DNA of 64,000 nucleotides from contig CAJFCV020000005.1 in assembly GCA_904066235.2 (NCBI GenBank), forward strand, positions 1,178,001 through 1,242,000, given 5' to 3'. Made by a program: the position numbers and the translations under genes. Each line of letters begins with the position of its first letter. Within the stretch, counting starts at the first letter, position 1. This document shows, piece after piece, positions 21,676 through 33,540 of the stretch. The stretch comes from Bursaphelenchus xylophilus. Taxonomy: Eukaryota; Nematoda; Chromadorea; Rhabditida; Aphelenchoididae. Below the pieces are notes generated by a model that saw only the letters and a program-made list of their open reading frames with translations, made no database searches and had not been told where the DNA came from.

Positions 21676-23468
21676 ATTTGACCGCAAAAGACTGGAGTTT
21701 ATGACGATATTTTTCTATTTAAGATAATATTAGGGTGTCCCATAAGTCTTGTGTATTTTTGGGTTTGAGAATTAAAGTCTCGTTTCGCAGGCCTAAATGA
21801 ATGCATCCCTTAATGTTTGGCATTGTTGAAACCGCCATCTCTTACACTTATAAGCAGCATAAAAACTTTAACTAATAACATGCCCTCCGGGAAAATACTT
21901 GAAATTCTTTAATATCATCAACTTCTGGGAAGGGATGGGAAAACCATTCCGTTTTTTGATAAATGGGGCTGCACCTTTGCAATTGCATTTTTTAACACAT
22001 CTACTAAGCACCCTGTTTCTAAATAAACCGTTTTCCCCTCTGAATTTGTTCTTATGACGTTGTCCTGCAGGTTTCTTGTATTAGGCACCATGGTGAATAT
22101 TGTGATGTACATAATTTTGCGTATAACATTTTTTGAGGGTGGTTGCTCAGGTCGCGCCGATACCAGAGTGAAAAAAACATAACGTTCATGCGTACTAACT
22201 ATGAATCCGCTGGCTGTCATGCTCTGAATCACCACTAACCCAAAAAAATTTGAAAAAATGTGGTGCATTTATTCAACACCAAAAAAGTTGGTATGGATAC
22301 AAATAACATTGTAGTGTAGTGTGTTCTAAACAGTGTCATATGTGTTTTATTTTAGCAAGAGGATTTTGGAATAGAGGTGCTGAGGGCTGAAAAATCAGTC
22401 AATTTAAAAAATTTTCTGTAAATTTTTTAAATAATTAGGAAATTTTTAAATTAAGCTTATTTCAAGAAACAAAAGTGACACAGGCTGTGATTATTATGTC
22501 GTTGTGTTCACAAACAACAGTAGATTACCTACCATACGCAGCTACAGCCAACACTTTCTACTATTGGAAAATTGAGTTTGAAAAGCATGAGTGCAGCAGT
22601 TATCATGTTATTTACACCACCACCAAGGTACGCCCGCTCGTGCTGCAGCGCCAATTAAAATAACATCTAGGGCTCTTGTGCGTCCTATTTTCACGTTTAA
22701 TAGGCGTACACATCTGATTTTCCAAAGTATATACCCATTTTAACATCAGCAAGCAAGATTTTTTTTTGATGTCTAGTACAATATTGGGGTAGTGCGGGTA
22801 GCAGGTTGATTTTTTGCAGCCTTGCTATATACGGTTTAAAAGCGCAATTCCTGATCTTCAAAACCGTATGTCTAACATATCTCGTAATGCGTTACAAAGC
22901 TCACAGGAATTCGCACAAGTCAACGACCCCAAAATACACAAGACTTATGGGACACCCTAATATTTAGCGATGACAAAGATGTTTCTGTCAAGGTAGAGGT
23001 ATCTTTGAGAGTTTGGGCGGTTAGTCATTGATTTTGATAAATATGAGGTAGCCCAGAGAAAACGCTTAAAATTTCTTTAAATTTTGCATGCATGGTCCAA
23101 ATAGGTCACATATTCATTCCCGAAAATTTTAGCTCGATCTTTACAGGCCCAGCGGAGATATTCAGCGATCTTTGAGGGAGGAAATGTGATAGTCTCTTCC
23201 GCAAAGACCGTTGAATATCTCGGCTAGGTCTGAAAAGGTCGAGCTAAAATTTTTAGGAATGGATGTATGGCCTATTTGGACCGTGCATACAAAGTTTAAA
23301 AAAAATTCAAGCATTTTATCTGGGCAACCTCTTATTTATCAAAATCGATGACTAACCGCTCAAACTCTCAAAAATATCTCTCCATCTTGACAGAACTTCT
23401 TTGTTATCGCTAAATATTATCTTTTATAGAAAAATATCATCATGAACTCGATCTTTTTGCGGTCAAAT
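21676..23468. repeat. Foldback element interrupted by a mariner-like insert
   Basis: The left arm starts at about 21676 (atttgaccgcaaaa) and, after skipping 21730-22960, continues through 22961-23190. The right arm 23200-23468 is its inverse (ending tttttgcggtcaaat). Without the insert the arms pair over about 270 bp. Confidence 0.8.
21730..22960. mobile_element. Tc1/mariner-type element (decayed)
   Basis: Terminal inverted repeats TTAGGGTGTCCCATAAGTCT and its complement are about 30 bp long (also sharing TTGTGTATTTT) and flanked by TA on both sides (21728-21729 and 22961-22962), as in Tc1/mariner transposons. Length 1.23 kb is right for the family. The minus-strand frame at 21918-22268 is only vaguely transposase-like, so I call it decayed. 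Confidence 0.8.
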
Positions 23469-26400
23469 CATCTCTTTTTTAGTTTGTTATTAACACATCT
23501 TTGGAGGTTTGTTTATATGGAACAAAAACCAAATCCCCATAACAAAATTCGTCAATCAGTCCGTCGGGTAAATTATGACAACTCTGTCGCTGCGCAAGTC
23601 GCGCCGCTGAAGTGAAAAGCAATTTGATTTTGCCGCGAAACAATTCATTTTTCTCGGCGGCGATGCGATTTCAGTGCGAATTGCTCATTATTTTCCCGAC
23701 AAACTGATAAAATTCCATTTCTCAAGAGACTTGTCGGATTTCCCTATAACGAAACCCTTTTATGACAAACAAATTTTTGGTCCCCTCTTGCACGAATGTT
23801 TGATTTTTGGCCCACAACGCCTTTGGGACTTCTATTCCACTCTTTTCTGGCCAAATAAGAGGCCGTGCACGTCAATCCAGCGCATTTCCTGAACCGTTTC
23901 GAAACTTCGTATCGTTTTCATTGGTTTTAAAAGAGGGACGAAATGTCGCGAAATTATCGGCACTTTTTCTCGCCCGAAATAATTGCTTTTTCTCGAAAAG
24001 GAAGAAGAAGGATAAGAAAATGCGTTTTATCGGATAGTGACATTTCGTTTTGACGAATCACCAAAAAGGGGCGGGAAATTTTTTCTTCTATTTTGGATTG
24101 ACGTGCCGTGCGGCGAAAATTTTTTGTTGAGTGGGTCTCTTTTTCAATATCAAAAAGAACGAGGGCGAGAGAATGGACCACAGAGTGAGGAAATTTCTAG
24201 AATCGGAGAGAAGAATTCTCTCACTGGGAAAAGGGGTGGGTGTTATTCAGATTTTTTAAAACATTTCGAATTTTTAGTGAAATTTTATCGAAAAAAATCG
24301 TCTGCCCTTCTCTTCTGAGTGTTTTAATGACAATATAAAACATCTGACTTCTCTGTTGGGCAGACATGGGTGTTGGGAAGGGGTTTTGGGGCTTTGGAAA
24401 GTTTTGAGGATGGTGGGGCGGGCCGACTGAGGCCGGGCTTGGAGATTGGTGTAATTTTTTGGCCCCCTTATACCACCTTAAAAAATTTATGACTTCGAAT
24501 GGAAACTTTGGGTAAAAAAAAAAGAAAAAAATCAGGACCAGGCCAAATGGGGCTTTGACAACTTTTCAAAAGGGCCAATGGGTAAAATTGCACTGGCATC
24601 GGGTCACGGGATCGATGAATCTTGTCCCCCTTGCCATGTCTCTAGTCAAGAAGTCATCTACGTTGAGTCTCTGTATGTCCAGAAAATATGTCACGATGAC
24701 AAGCATTTAAAATGTGGCAATGATATAAACAACGGCTCTATATGGCTATTAGTACTGTCTAGAGTCCCCTTAAAAAATTTAAGTTCACAACTTTTGCAAT
24801 GCGCAATTTGGATGACGGATTTTTTCGCTGAAAACGCCTTTACGATGCCCAAAATTATTTTGCATGCTCCAGAGAGTAGTCCTAACCATATACAACCGTT
24901 GTTTACATCACTGCCACTTTTTAAACGGGTGTCATCGTGACGCATTTTCTGGGCACACATAGATCAATAAGTTCGTTGACTTCTATCGCTGAAATTTGAT
25001 CTTCATTGACAAACATTTGAACGTTCTTTGCACTCCCAACCGCTGTAATTCCAGTTTCACAACTTTCGTTGCAATAAAATTCGGGGCAGATTTAATTTAA
25101 TTAGTTTGTCTGAAAGTTGACGATCGCTAGAGTTTTTTCAAAAGTGCAAGTCTTTTATAGCGAACATTTTTGCAACCAAGCGTGAGGTTAATGTAGTCGA
25201 ACTTTTAATCAGCGGGATCTAGCAAAAAAAAAAGATTTTTTTGTCCGGCCTTTTTTCATACTTTACGTATGCAAAGATCGTTGAATATTTCGGTTGTATC
25301 TGGAAAATTGAAGTTAAAGTATTCGCTTTTCTAGTCACTGCTGCAAATCTGGCCAATGCGATCAGGCGAGAAAACTTTCCGCCACAAATCCACATTATTT
25401 TCCCGACGAACCTTTATTTCTTCCGGCCAATTTTCACATTTCTTCTGTTTCGTTGAGGGACATTGTTTTGCAAAAAATTGATTTTGCAATCGCTGACCAC
25501 AGATCAGTCGCTTGCAGTCGACTTTTCCATTCTTTTTTTGAGTCATCAATCCTGTCCTGCCAAACGCACTTTTATGCCCCGAAAACAACGGCCACATGGA
25601 TAAACACTGGGAAAACTATAAACAACCTACGGTAGAGAGGGCCAGATTTTGATGAAACTTGACGCAAATTTGGAGAGAGATTTTTTGACATCTATTTTTC
25701 GCATTTTGCAAAAACAAGAGAGACTTTTTGGCCGAAATTTGGAAAAAATTCAAGTGCTCGAAGAGCGACGCTCAGATTTTAATGAAACTTTGGCTAAATG
25801 TAGAGTAATATTTTATAAAAAATGTCTGAGATTTCTAGGCTGCGCTTTGCAGAAACAACCGAGATTTTTAAGTCGAAACTTGGAAAAAATTCGACAATTT
25901 TTTTTTGCAATTTTTTCCATGAAAACTTTCAGTCTTATTTCTACCGGTGAATGTGACATTTCCACAAAAAATCAATTTTTTCCGCGCAGAATTGGCGATA
26001 CGGGCAAAAAGTGTTTTCTCTCTGACCGCTCTCCGCATTTCGCGGACTCTCTCGTAGGCATAGATGGTTGAATATCTCAGCTCTCTCTGCAAATTGCGAG
26101 CTGATTTTTTTAGTGACTGATAAGTGGACTAGACACATCACATGTGCAAAATTTCGAGAAGATCGGAGCATCGTACTGGTTGGACTTTTAGGTCAAAGAT
26201 TTGACAAAAATTAAACGAAACTGACGATTTTTCAAAATTTTTTGCAAAATTTTCGCTGAAGATACCTTTTTTCGGTTGAAACAACGGCTAAAAAACAATA
26301 ATTTTTTTTTGCTACAGTATTCCCGACTTTATTTTTATCATCAATCCTTTCCATCTCTCATTTTCTTTTCGATTTATAGCCAAAGATCACCGTTCACCAT

Positions 26401-26807
26401 CGCATGTGAAGAGATCGGGCCAGAGGCCGGAAAGCAGCGTGTGCAAGGCGTTTGTTTTTTACGCTCTCTCCTGATTTTTGAAAAACAAAAAAAGAAAAAT
26501 TTGTTATTGCGGACCGGGGGTGGAGCCCCATCGGTCCGGAGGGGATTTGAAGTGCAGAAGGGGGCAAATGGGGGTTAAAAAAAGGGATAAGGGGCTATTT
26601 TGGTCAGTCATGTGGGAGTTTAGCGGGTTCATTACTCGATAAGATTGGAGGAAAAATCCCGACAAAATTTGGTTTTTGATGGAAATTGAAGAAAAATGTT
26701 GTAAGAAATACGCCAGATATTGAAAAAATATAGAAATTTTTGGTCGAAATTTCATAAAAATGCATATTTTCGCAATTTTGGGAATAAAAAATTTCTAGTT
26801 TTTGGAA
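23469..26807. other. Repeat-rich gene-poor stretch
   Basis: It contains one copy of the TTATTTTCCCGACA repeat (about 23688), an inverted repeat at 24671-24960, and a diverged member of the foldback family whose interior reads tttctctctgaccgctctcc (about 25640-26190). The rest is AT-rich. No gene I can support. Confidence 0.5.
24671..24960. repeat. 290-bp inverted repeat
   Basis: The arm starting 24671 (gtatgtccagaaaatatgtc) is matched by the inverse arm ending 24960 (gacgcattttctgggcacac). Open frames on both strands across it are products of the palindrome. Confidence 0.75.
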
Positions 26808-26944
26808 GTTTAAAGTTCAGAAGGTTTTATCGTATAAAATGTCTCTCAAAACGGAAGCTTAAAGTTCAAAAGGTTTTATCGTATAAAATGTCTCTCTAAA
26901 CGGAAGTTTAAAGTTCAAAAAGTTTCATCGTATAAAATGTCTCC
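26808..26944. repeat. Three tandem units with a CGTATAAAATGTC core
   Basis: Three direct copies of an about 50-bp unit (aagtttaaagttcaaaaggt followed by tttatcgtataaaatgtctc) stand head to tail. The core is the same half-hairpin found scattered from 30 to 60 kb. Confidence 0.8.
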
Positions 26945-28035
26945 TCAAGATTCAAGTCACACTTTGAGAAGATCACGAGTTGTTCCGTAAAGTATGAATA
27001 AGTATTTGACGCTAAAAAAAGAGGCTTTTGGTCACAGAAAATTGAAAACTTCCGTCTAAAACGCCGGAGGTCTTGAGCTTCGCCAACTCGAGATCGCTAA
27101 AAACTCGTTCTTTGGAGTTCCGATCAAAGTTCTCAGACCATTGTAGTCACATTTCCCCAACATTTTCACTTTCTTTTCGCCAAAAGTAATCAGTTTTGTA
27201 GACTTTTTCTATCTAAAAATCAATTTTTGACCAATTTTGTGACTTGTATCAAGTTTCACAGTGTTATTTTCCCTCATTTCCATTTTCGTAATCCCCGGAT
27301 TTCTCCAATTCCATTTGTCTCATTTTTCTCTCGGAATTTGATAAATTTTATTGCCTGTTGTTATTTTTTAATCCCATTAATTAAGCGTTGGGAAAGCTCG
27401 CTTTATCAACCCCAAAAAAAATTTTTTTTTATTTTCACTATTTTTTCGATTTTCTAATAAAAACAAATTTTTTGTTCCCCCAAAAAATTTCTTTATCAAA
27501 TTTCGACCCCTCAGGGCATATTGGGTCCCCGCGTTCCCCAGCGAAAGCGAAGTGAGAGATCATCTAAAAGAAGGAGAGGGAGAAAAAAATGTTTTCCCAT
27601 TCCGTTCGCTGCTCGTAAATGTGCTCCGGCCCTCCCGGAGCACGTGTGTTTCGGGGAGGAAAAACAAATTTCGGCCCGATGTTTGTTGCGCTAAAATTGC
27701 AATAACAATGTACTGTGGGTCTGCAAATGTTGGGAAATGTGTTATTCTTCCGTTTCGGAGGGATTGGAAGAGGTCTTTAGGGCAGGGAAACTATATAAGA
27801 GTTCGTTTCGGTAGGGTTTCGGAGATGAGACGTGATTTTGAAGATAAGTCGTTCGTTTCATACATGAAGACAAGTTTTATTGTTGTGGGAGTTTTATTTT
27901 ATCGGCTGGCGAGGAAGTTTTGCGTTTGTTTTAGCCGATACTTTCCATGAATTGTCACGGCGGAGCTTTATTGCTTATAAAGTCAAAGCTTTGTACAAGA
28001 AACCAAAATTTAGTTTGTCATAGGGGGTTTCGTTG
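26945..28035. other. Gene-poor stretch, nothing firm
   Basis: AT-rich DNA. A perfect short hairpin GTGCTCCG...CGGAGCAC lies at about 27620-27643, inside a 133-codon plus-strand frame (27552-27950) that I do not trust. Confidence 0.4.
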
Positions 28036-28311
28036 TACAGAGGTTCATTTTGACCTAAAATTGACCTGATCCAATGGCAAAAACGTCTCATTTTGCATCC
28101 CGGAAGGGACCAAAATGACTCCAAACCCTTCCCTTCTCTAAGCTAAAAAACTCCGCTTTGAAAAGCGCGCCCATTCCTTCAAGGCGGGCTCTTCAAAGCG
28201 GGGTTTTTTAGCTTACAATTGTTAGAGAAGGGGAGGGTTTGGAGACATTTTGGTCCCTTCCGGGATGCAAAGTGAGACGTTCTTTGCCATTGGATCCGGT
28301 CCCTCACTGTA
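28036..28311. mobile_element. Tc1-like foldback MITE, diverged copy
   Basis: Inverse arms around 28068-28150 and 28195-28300 share ccaatggcaaa and gcatcccggaaggg with the three copies at 31365, 32538 and 33296; the right end is cactgta. The left end carries a short insertion. Confidence 0.65.
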
Positions 28312-28739
28312 GAGGTTTTGATGTTCGGCAGTCCGTTGAATTTTCAAAAAAACGTATAATTTGAGAATAGAGAGGGAACCCCCAAATTTCCGGGAATTCC
28401 CGTTCACACCTTCAAAGTACTCATTAACATGTTTCCCACAGTAAAATCACCCCATTTCTGTTCACTGATCAAAATAGATCAACGCTTTTTTCTCTCTCGC
28501 TTCCGTTGTTTTGATGACTCAAGGTGATGAGTCGCTTGAGAAACAGGTGGGAGGGAGCAAATGCGGGGCATATATAGCTTGTTTCTGGCTGCAAGATACG
28601 TAAAGCAGGGATGTTTATATGTTATGTTACGGCGCTGCTGCAAAATTGCGCGGGCTTTTTGTCGCGGCGCACTGTGCATTTACCTTTTCTTCTCTTACAC
28701 ACCGTGAATTTTGCACGTAGGCTACAATTTTTGAGAAAT

Positions 28740-29945
28740 GATGGCCAGAAAAATCTTGTTTTAAAACTAGTTTCTGTCGGGAAAATAATGAGCACAATTG
28801 CGTCACAAAAAGTGAAAAGCAATTTGATATTTTGCACAATTCATTTTCTCTGCGGCGATGCGATTTTCGATGCGACAGAGTGCTTATTATTTCCCCGACA
28901 GACCGATACCTTGTTCCTCGACATACTTTTTTTCTTGTTGCTTCTACCGACAAGAAAAAACTCCACCGTACTGCTCTATAAACCATTTTTTCTTTACTAT
29001 TATTAGCTATATTCTTTTACCGTAAACACTCTGGTGACGGATATTTTCTTGCTTTTTTTGGTAAACACTTTCCCCCCACAAAAATACGAGCTATTTTTAA
29101 AAGAGAAAATTGTTTTCCACTTTCTTGTTTTCTCTTTTCTAGTTTACCATCTTTAAAGGGTCAGTGCAACTACTTTTGAGCCGCTTTTTTTTGCGGGTCG
29201 GGAGAGAAATGTCAAAAAAATTTACTTGCTCTATGAATAGTCCGTTCGCAAAGTCGTTGGAGTAATTTTTGGAGTTTGCACTGGGCATGAAAACTCAGGG
29301 TGCGAGCGACAGCCCAAGAAAGCCATTTGCGCGGTGAAAAAGCAAGAAATTGCACAGTGAAAAGTGAAGTTTTGTTTTTGAACAGTGCATGTCGCGAAAA
29401 TCACTCTAACGACTTTACGAACGGAAAATTTCGAGATTTTCTGGATGAGACGAGAAGTTTTGCTGCCACAAATCTACATTATTTTCCCGACAGACTGATA
29501 AATCATCGTATCAGTCTGTCGGGAAAATAATGGACATAATTTCACTGCGCCGATCGCCAACGTGAAAAACAGTTTGATTTTGCTGCGACACAATTCATTT
29601 TCTCGGCGGCGATACGATTTTCGCTGAGACAAAGCGCTTATTATTTTCCCGACAAACTGATAAGTCTCATCGTATCAGTCTGTCGGGAAAATAATGTGGA
29701 TTTGTGGAAGCAAAATTTCTCGGCGGGGATGCGATTTTCGCAGCTACAGAGCGCTCATTATTTTCCCGACAAACTGATAAGTCATCGTATCAGTCTGTCG
29801 GGAAAATAATAAGCACTCTGTCGCATCGAAAATCGCTTCGCCGTCGAGAAAATGAATTGTCGCGAAAAAATCTTGCTTTTCATTTCAGCGACGCGATTGG
29901 CTCAGCGACATTGTGCTCATTATTTTCCCGACAGACTAGTAAAAG
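28740..29945. repeat. Array of ATTATTTTCCCGACAGACTG repeats
   Basis: At least nine copies, in both orientations, of ATTATTTTCCCGACAGACTG followed by ata occur here (for example 28768, 28886, 29478, 29513, 29640, 29680, 29757, 29790 and 29922). They alternate with blocks around aattcattttctcggcggcg and gatgcgattttcg. Adjacent copies form head-to-head hairpins. Further copies lie at 32272-32330, 33800, 36415, 42580 and 54000-54160. Confidence 0.85.
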
Positions 29946-30046
29946 TAATTTATCCGCGATGCTTTTAGCGACTTTACAGAAAATTTAACGCCTCCTCCAT
30001 TTTCAGCATCCTGGCAAGCTAACCCAAGCCCCAAATCTCCCTCAAC

Positions 30047-30361
30047 ATGTTCACCAGACTCACCTTCCTCCTTGCCGTTTACCTCTCCGTGGTCGCCGTT
30101 GTGGCGCTGAAGTGCCACACCGGCGTGGACTCGGTGGCGGCCGGCTCGGTGGACTGCGCCGAACGCCAATGCATGAACTCGACGTCGACCAAGAACTCGG
30201 TGTTCGGGTGCGACTTCTCGCAGGTCTGCGACCTCTTCCAACTGTTCGACGGCTGCGTCAGCGACGGCGACAAGGTGGTGTGCTGTTGCGCCAGCGCCGA
30301 CAATTGCAATGTGAATCAAGGCAGTTTGAGGAACGTGATGGGCGATTTGATGAGTGTGTAG
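30047..30361 (+). CDS. Secreted Ly6/three-finger-like cysteine-rich protein
   Basis: A single-exon 104-residue protein with a clear signal peptide (MFTRLTFLLAVYLSVVAVVA). The mature part has ten cysteines in a pattern like nematode Ly6/uPAR-type domains: LKC, then VDC, QC, GC, VC, GC, and the terminal VCCCASADNCN, the hallmark CC...CN end. Role unknown; such proteins are extracellular or membrane-associated. Codons are strongly C/G-ending, unlike the AT-rich surroundings, which in nematodes goes with high expression. An acceptor (ccattttcag) lies 41 bases upstream of the ATG. It stands alone between repeat arrays. Confidence 0.85.
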   Translation: MFTRLTFLLAVYLSVVAVVALKCHTGVDSVAAGSVDCAERQCMNSTSTKNSVFGCDFSQVCDLFQLFDGCVSDGDKVVCCCASADNCNVNQGSLRNVMGDLMSV

Positions 30362-30477
30362 TCGGAAAGAGGTCTTTTTTAGACAAAAAATCTTATTTAG
30401 AGAGGATTTTCTTGTTATATTCACTGTAGAGTGGATGCATTTTATAAGATTACAGTAGCTTTGATTTACAAGCTAAA

Positions 30478-31030
30478 TGTCTCAAGTGCGACGCTCAGAT
30501 TTCCTTTAAATTTTACCCCACATCATTTTCAATCCACAAGGTGACATTTTATACGACAAAGCCTGTTTTTATTAAAAGTGACATTTTATACGATCAAAAA
30601 TGTTTCATCGTATAAAATGGTATCTTCGTTAAATTTTGCGAAAATAAGTCAAATGGGCCTCTTATCAGTCCTTGAAAATTTTAGCTTACAATGTGAAGGG
30701 GCAGTCGAGATATTCAACGATCTTTGTCGCCGAGAGAGTACGCAAAGTGCGGAGAGACAGAGCGAAAAGCGGTTTTTGGCCATATGTTTGCCAGTTTCGC
30801 GCGGAAAGATTTGATTTTTTGTGGAAATGTTATTGTCTACTATAGAAATAAGCACGAAATTTTCCGTGATAAAATTCGCGAAAAAATGTGAAATTTTAGC
30901 CAAATTAAGACCAAAAAATCTCGGTGGTTTTTTGCGCAGGGCGAGCTAAAAGTCTTGCATTTGGCTTAAAAAGTTGTGTTCTAAATTTACGTCAAGTTTC
31001 ACCAAAATCTGAGCGTCGTAACTTTGGGCA
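30478..31030. repeat. Foldback of the GCGACGCTCAG family
   Basis: It starts with tcaagtgcgacgctcagatt and ends with the inverse ctgagcgtcgtaactttggg. Two CATTTTATACGA hairpin halves lie inside (about 30546-30620). Confidence 0.65.
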
Positions 31031-31364
31031 TTTACCTTGTTTTATTGTTAGTAGTTTCTAAGATACTTTTTTAATCCATTTTTTCGAAATTTATATCATT
31101 CTTTCCGGAAAAACCCGAAAGAATTCAGCCCTATGGGACGCTCCAAACTCTCATTATTCCCATTGTAAATTCCCCTACCTTCCTTTGCCATTACATTATC
31201 CATGGTATTTACCTCAAAAACAAATACTCGAATACTATTCATTCACGGGAACATTACCGACTCATTGGTGTTATAATTTATTTGTTGTTGTAAATAAACC
31301 GATATGAAGAGAGGGAAGTGACAATATGAGTGAAAAATTTAATATTATTTTGAGGAAAAATATA

Positions 31365-31611
31365 CAGTGGCGGACGTGATCCAGTGGCAAAAAACGTACC
31401 ATTTTGCATCCGGGAAGTGTCAAAAAATGTGGTAAAATACCTCCTTCTCCAACTAAAAAATCTCCGTTTTCAAGAGCTCTCACAAAAAAGGACGGATTGG
31501 CTTTTGAAACTGGAGTTTTTCACTTGGAGAGGGAGGTATTTTGCCACACTTTTTGATACTTCCCGGATGCTAAATGATACGTTTTTTGCCACTGGATCAC
31601 GCCTGCCACTG
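31365..31611. mobile_element. Tc1-like foldback MITE, copy 2
   Basis: It starts CAGTGGCGGACGTGATCCAG after TA and ends inversely at CACTG. The two arms pair over most of the 247 bp. Confidence 0.8.
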
Positions 31612-31715
31612 CGTAATAGCCTAAGGTGTAGGATGATTATTAGGTATGAAGAAGTAATTGGCAGGCTATTTTGATGACTTCAGAGTAAAGCAAAAGAGAA
31701 ATGGAGCAAATAAAG

Positions 31716-33121
31716 CTAGAGCTCGAAGCAGTCGAAACAGTGTTGACCTCGGTTCGACAGACACTCCATGCAACGCCAGTAGCCATTCTGAAATATTGCT
31801 ATTACTGTTATAAAATCCCAAGACCATCCCTAGGCTTCTTCGACCAGCGACTAGAAGTCCTGACACAGTTCGTAAAGTCGCTGGAGTGATTTTAGCGACA
31901 TGCACTGTGCGGAAATAAATGCCCGCTTTGCACCGTGCAATAGGCTTTTTTGGGTCTCCTGACTTTTTCTACGCGGTGCAAACGCCGACACAATGGAATT
32001 TTTCAATTTTTCAACCGTGCAAACCCAAAAAAGCAAATGCACGGTGCAAAAGTACGGGATTTTTGTGCACAGTGCGGGCCACGATAAATGTCCATGCATT
32101 TTATGAAAGTAATAATTTGCACAGTGCGTTTTTTTGCGCGCCATGCGCAGTAAAAATAATGAGAACAATGTCGCTGCGCTGATCGCGTTGCTGAAGTAAA
32201 AAGCAATTTTGTTTTGTAGCGACACAATTCATTTACTCGGCGGCGAAGCGCGATTTTCGATGCAACAGTGTTCATTATTTTCCCGACAGACTGATAAGAT
32301 GTTTTATCAGTCTGTCGGGAAAATAATGTGGATTTGTGGCAGCAAAATATCCCGCCTCATCGCACTAAATCTCCAGTCGCGTTGAGCCGGAAACCAATTC
32401 ATTTTCTCGGCGGCGAAGCTTTTTTTGATGCGACAGAGGGCACATTATTTTCCAGACAATAATAATTTCGACCGAACGTCATATGGAGGCGTATTTTCAA
32501 CTATCTCCTTCTCAACACTCAAAACTCAATAAAGATACAGTGACGGACCTGATCTAGTATAAAAAACGTTCCATCTTGCATCCGGGAGGTATAAAAAATG
32601 CGGCAAAATGCCTCCCTCTCCAACTAAAAGAACTCCGTTTTGAAGGGCTCTCACAAAAAAAGAGCGGGTGCGCTTTTGAAATCGGAGTTTTTTCACTTAT
32701 AGATGGAGGTATTTTGCCGCATCTTTGATGCTTCTCGGATGCAAAATGGTACGTTTTTTGCCAGTGGATAAGGTCCGCCACTGTATGTATAATATGCTCC
32801 CTATTTGTCCTACCTTTCCCTTGATCTGCTCGCAGAACCAATGGCATTCGTCCACCCAGTCCTTGCAAACCGACCGATAACACATGGAGATCAAGGTGTC
32901 CAGCTGAAATCAATCAAATCGGTTGGTAAAGTACGCCATTCACAGTTCTGTGTAGAATTATATACCTGATTCAAACTCCTCGCCTTGGGACGCGCCGTCG
33001 TTTTTTGCTCCCAGTTTATGATTGTCGAGTTTTTTCGCGCCGCAAATGAGACATTGAGCAACAAATTGAAGAGGATCAAGATGAGCGTCAAGCGCTCACA
33101 ATAATGCCCGGATCTCGGCAT
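31716..33121 (-). CDS. Secreted small cysteine-rich protein
   Basis: Found by joining three short exons: 33121-32966, 32903-32814 and 31787-31716 (donors gtata and gtagg, acceptors ttcag), all phase 0, giving 105 residues. It has an N-terminal signal peptide (LTLILILFNLLLNVSFAA), a basic Ser/Thr-rich linker, then eight cysteines in a Trp-rich core: MCYRSVCKDWVDECHWFC followed by YWRCMECL and HCFDCFEL-stop. An even number of cysteines suggests disulphide bonding. I know no family with this pattern. The second intron (31788-32813) contains a MITE, palindrome motifs and the CCCGACA repeat. Splice-site agreement and conserved phase support it; function is unknown. Confidence 0.65.
32538..32783. 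mobile_element. Tc1-like foldback MITE, copy 3
   Basis: It starts CAGTGACGGACCTGATC and ends GGTCCGCCACTG, flanked by TA on both sides (32536-32537 and 32784-32785). It sits in intron 2 of the secreted cysteine-rich gene. Confidence 0.85.
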
Positions 33122-33295
33122 CGTAGCAAGGGAGAAATCAACAGGGAGAAGGCATCAATCTGAAACAGAATTATGGAAATTTTCTAATTGGATTAATCGT
33201 CGCGCAAACGTCTTTTTTACAAAGGGGATAGTCAGCAATTCGACGAGCAGATCTTATTTAAAATTTACATACGGATAGGAAACATATTATACATA

Positions 33296-33540
33296 CAGTG
33301 ACGGACCTTATCCACTGGCAAAAAACATACCATTTTGCATCGGGGAAGCATAAAAAATGCAGCAAAATACCTCCCTTTTCAAGTGAAAAAACTCCGATTT
33401 CAAAAGTCCGCCCGCTCTGTTTTGTGAGAGCCTTTAAAAACGGAGTTCTTTTAGTTACACATGGAGGCATTTTGCCACTTTTTTTATACTTCCCCGATAC
33501 AAAATGGAACGTTTTTTACATTAAATCAGGTCCGTCATTG
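33296..33540. mobile_element. Tc1-like foldback MITE, copy 4
   Basis: It starts CAGTGACGGACCTTATCCAC after TA and ends inversely CAGGTCCGTCATTG. The 3' TA appears mutated to CA. Confidence 0.8.

Noticed and set aside
21918..22268. Minus-strand frame inside the mariner-type element as transposase
   Set aside because: Only a vague resemblance around YLETGCLVDVLKN; no DDE/D motif can be placed.
27552..27950. 132-codon plus-strand frame
   Set aside because: No domain, no signal peptide, no splice context; it crosses a strong hairpin.
31701..31889. 62-codon plus-strand frame
   Set aside because: It is antisense to the last exon of the secreted cysteine-rich gene and its end derives from a dispersed repeat (gtaaagtcgctggagtgatt).
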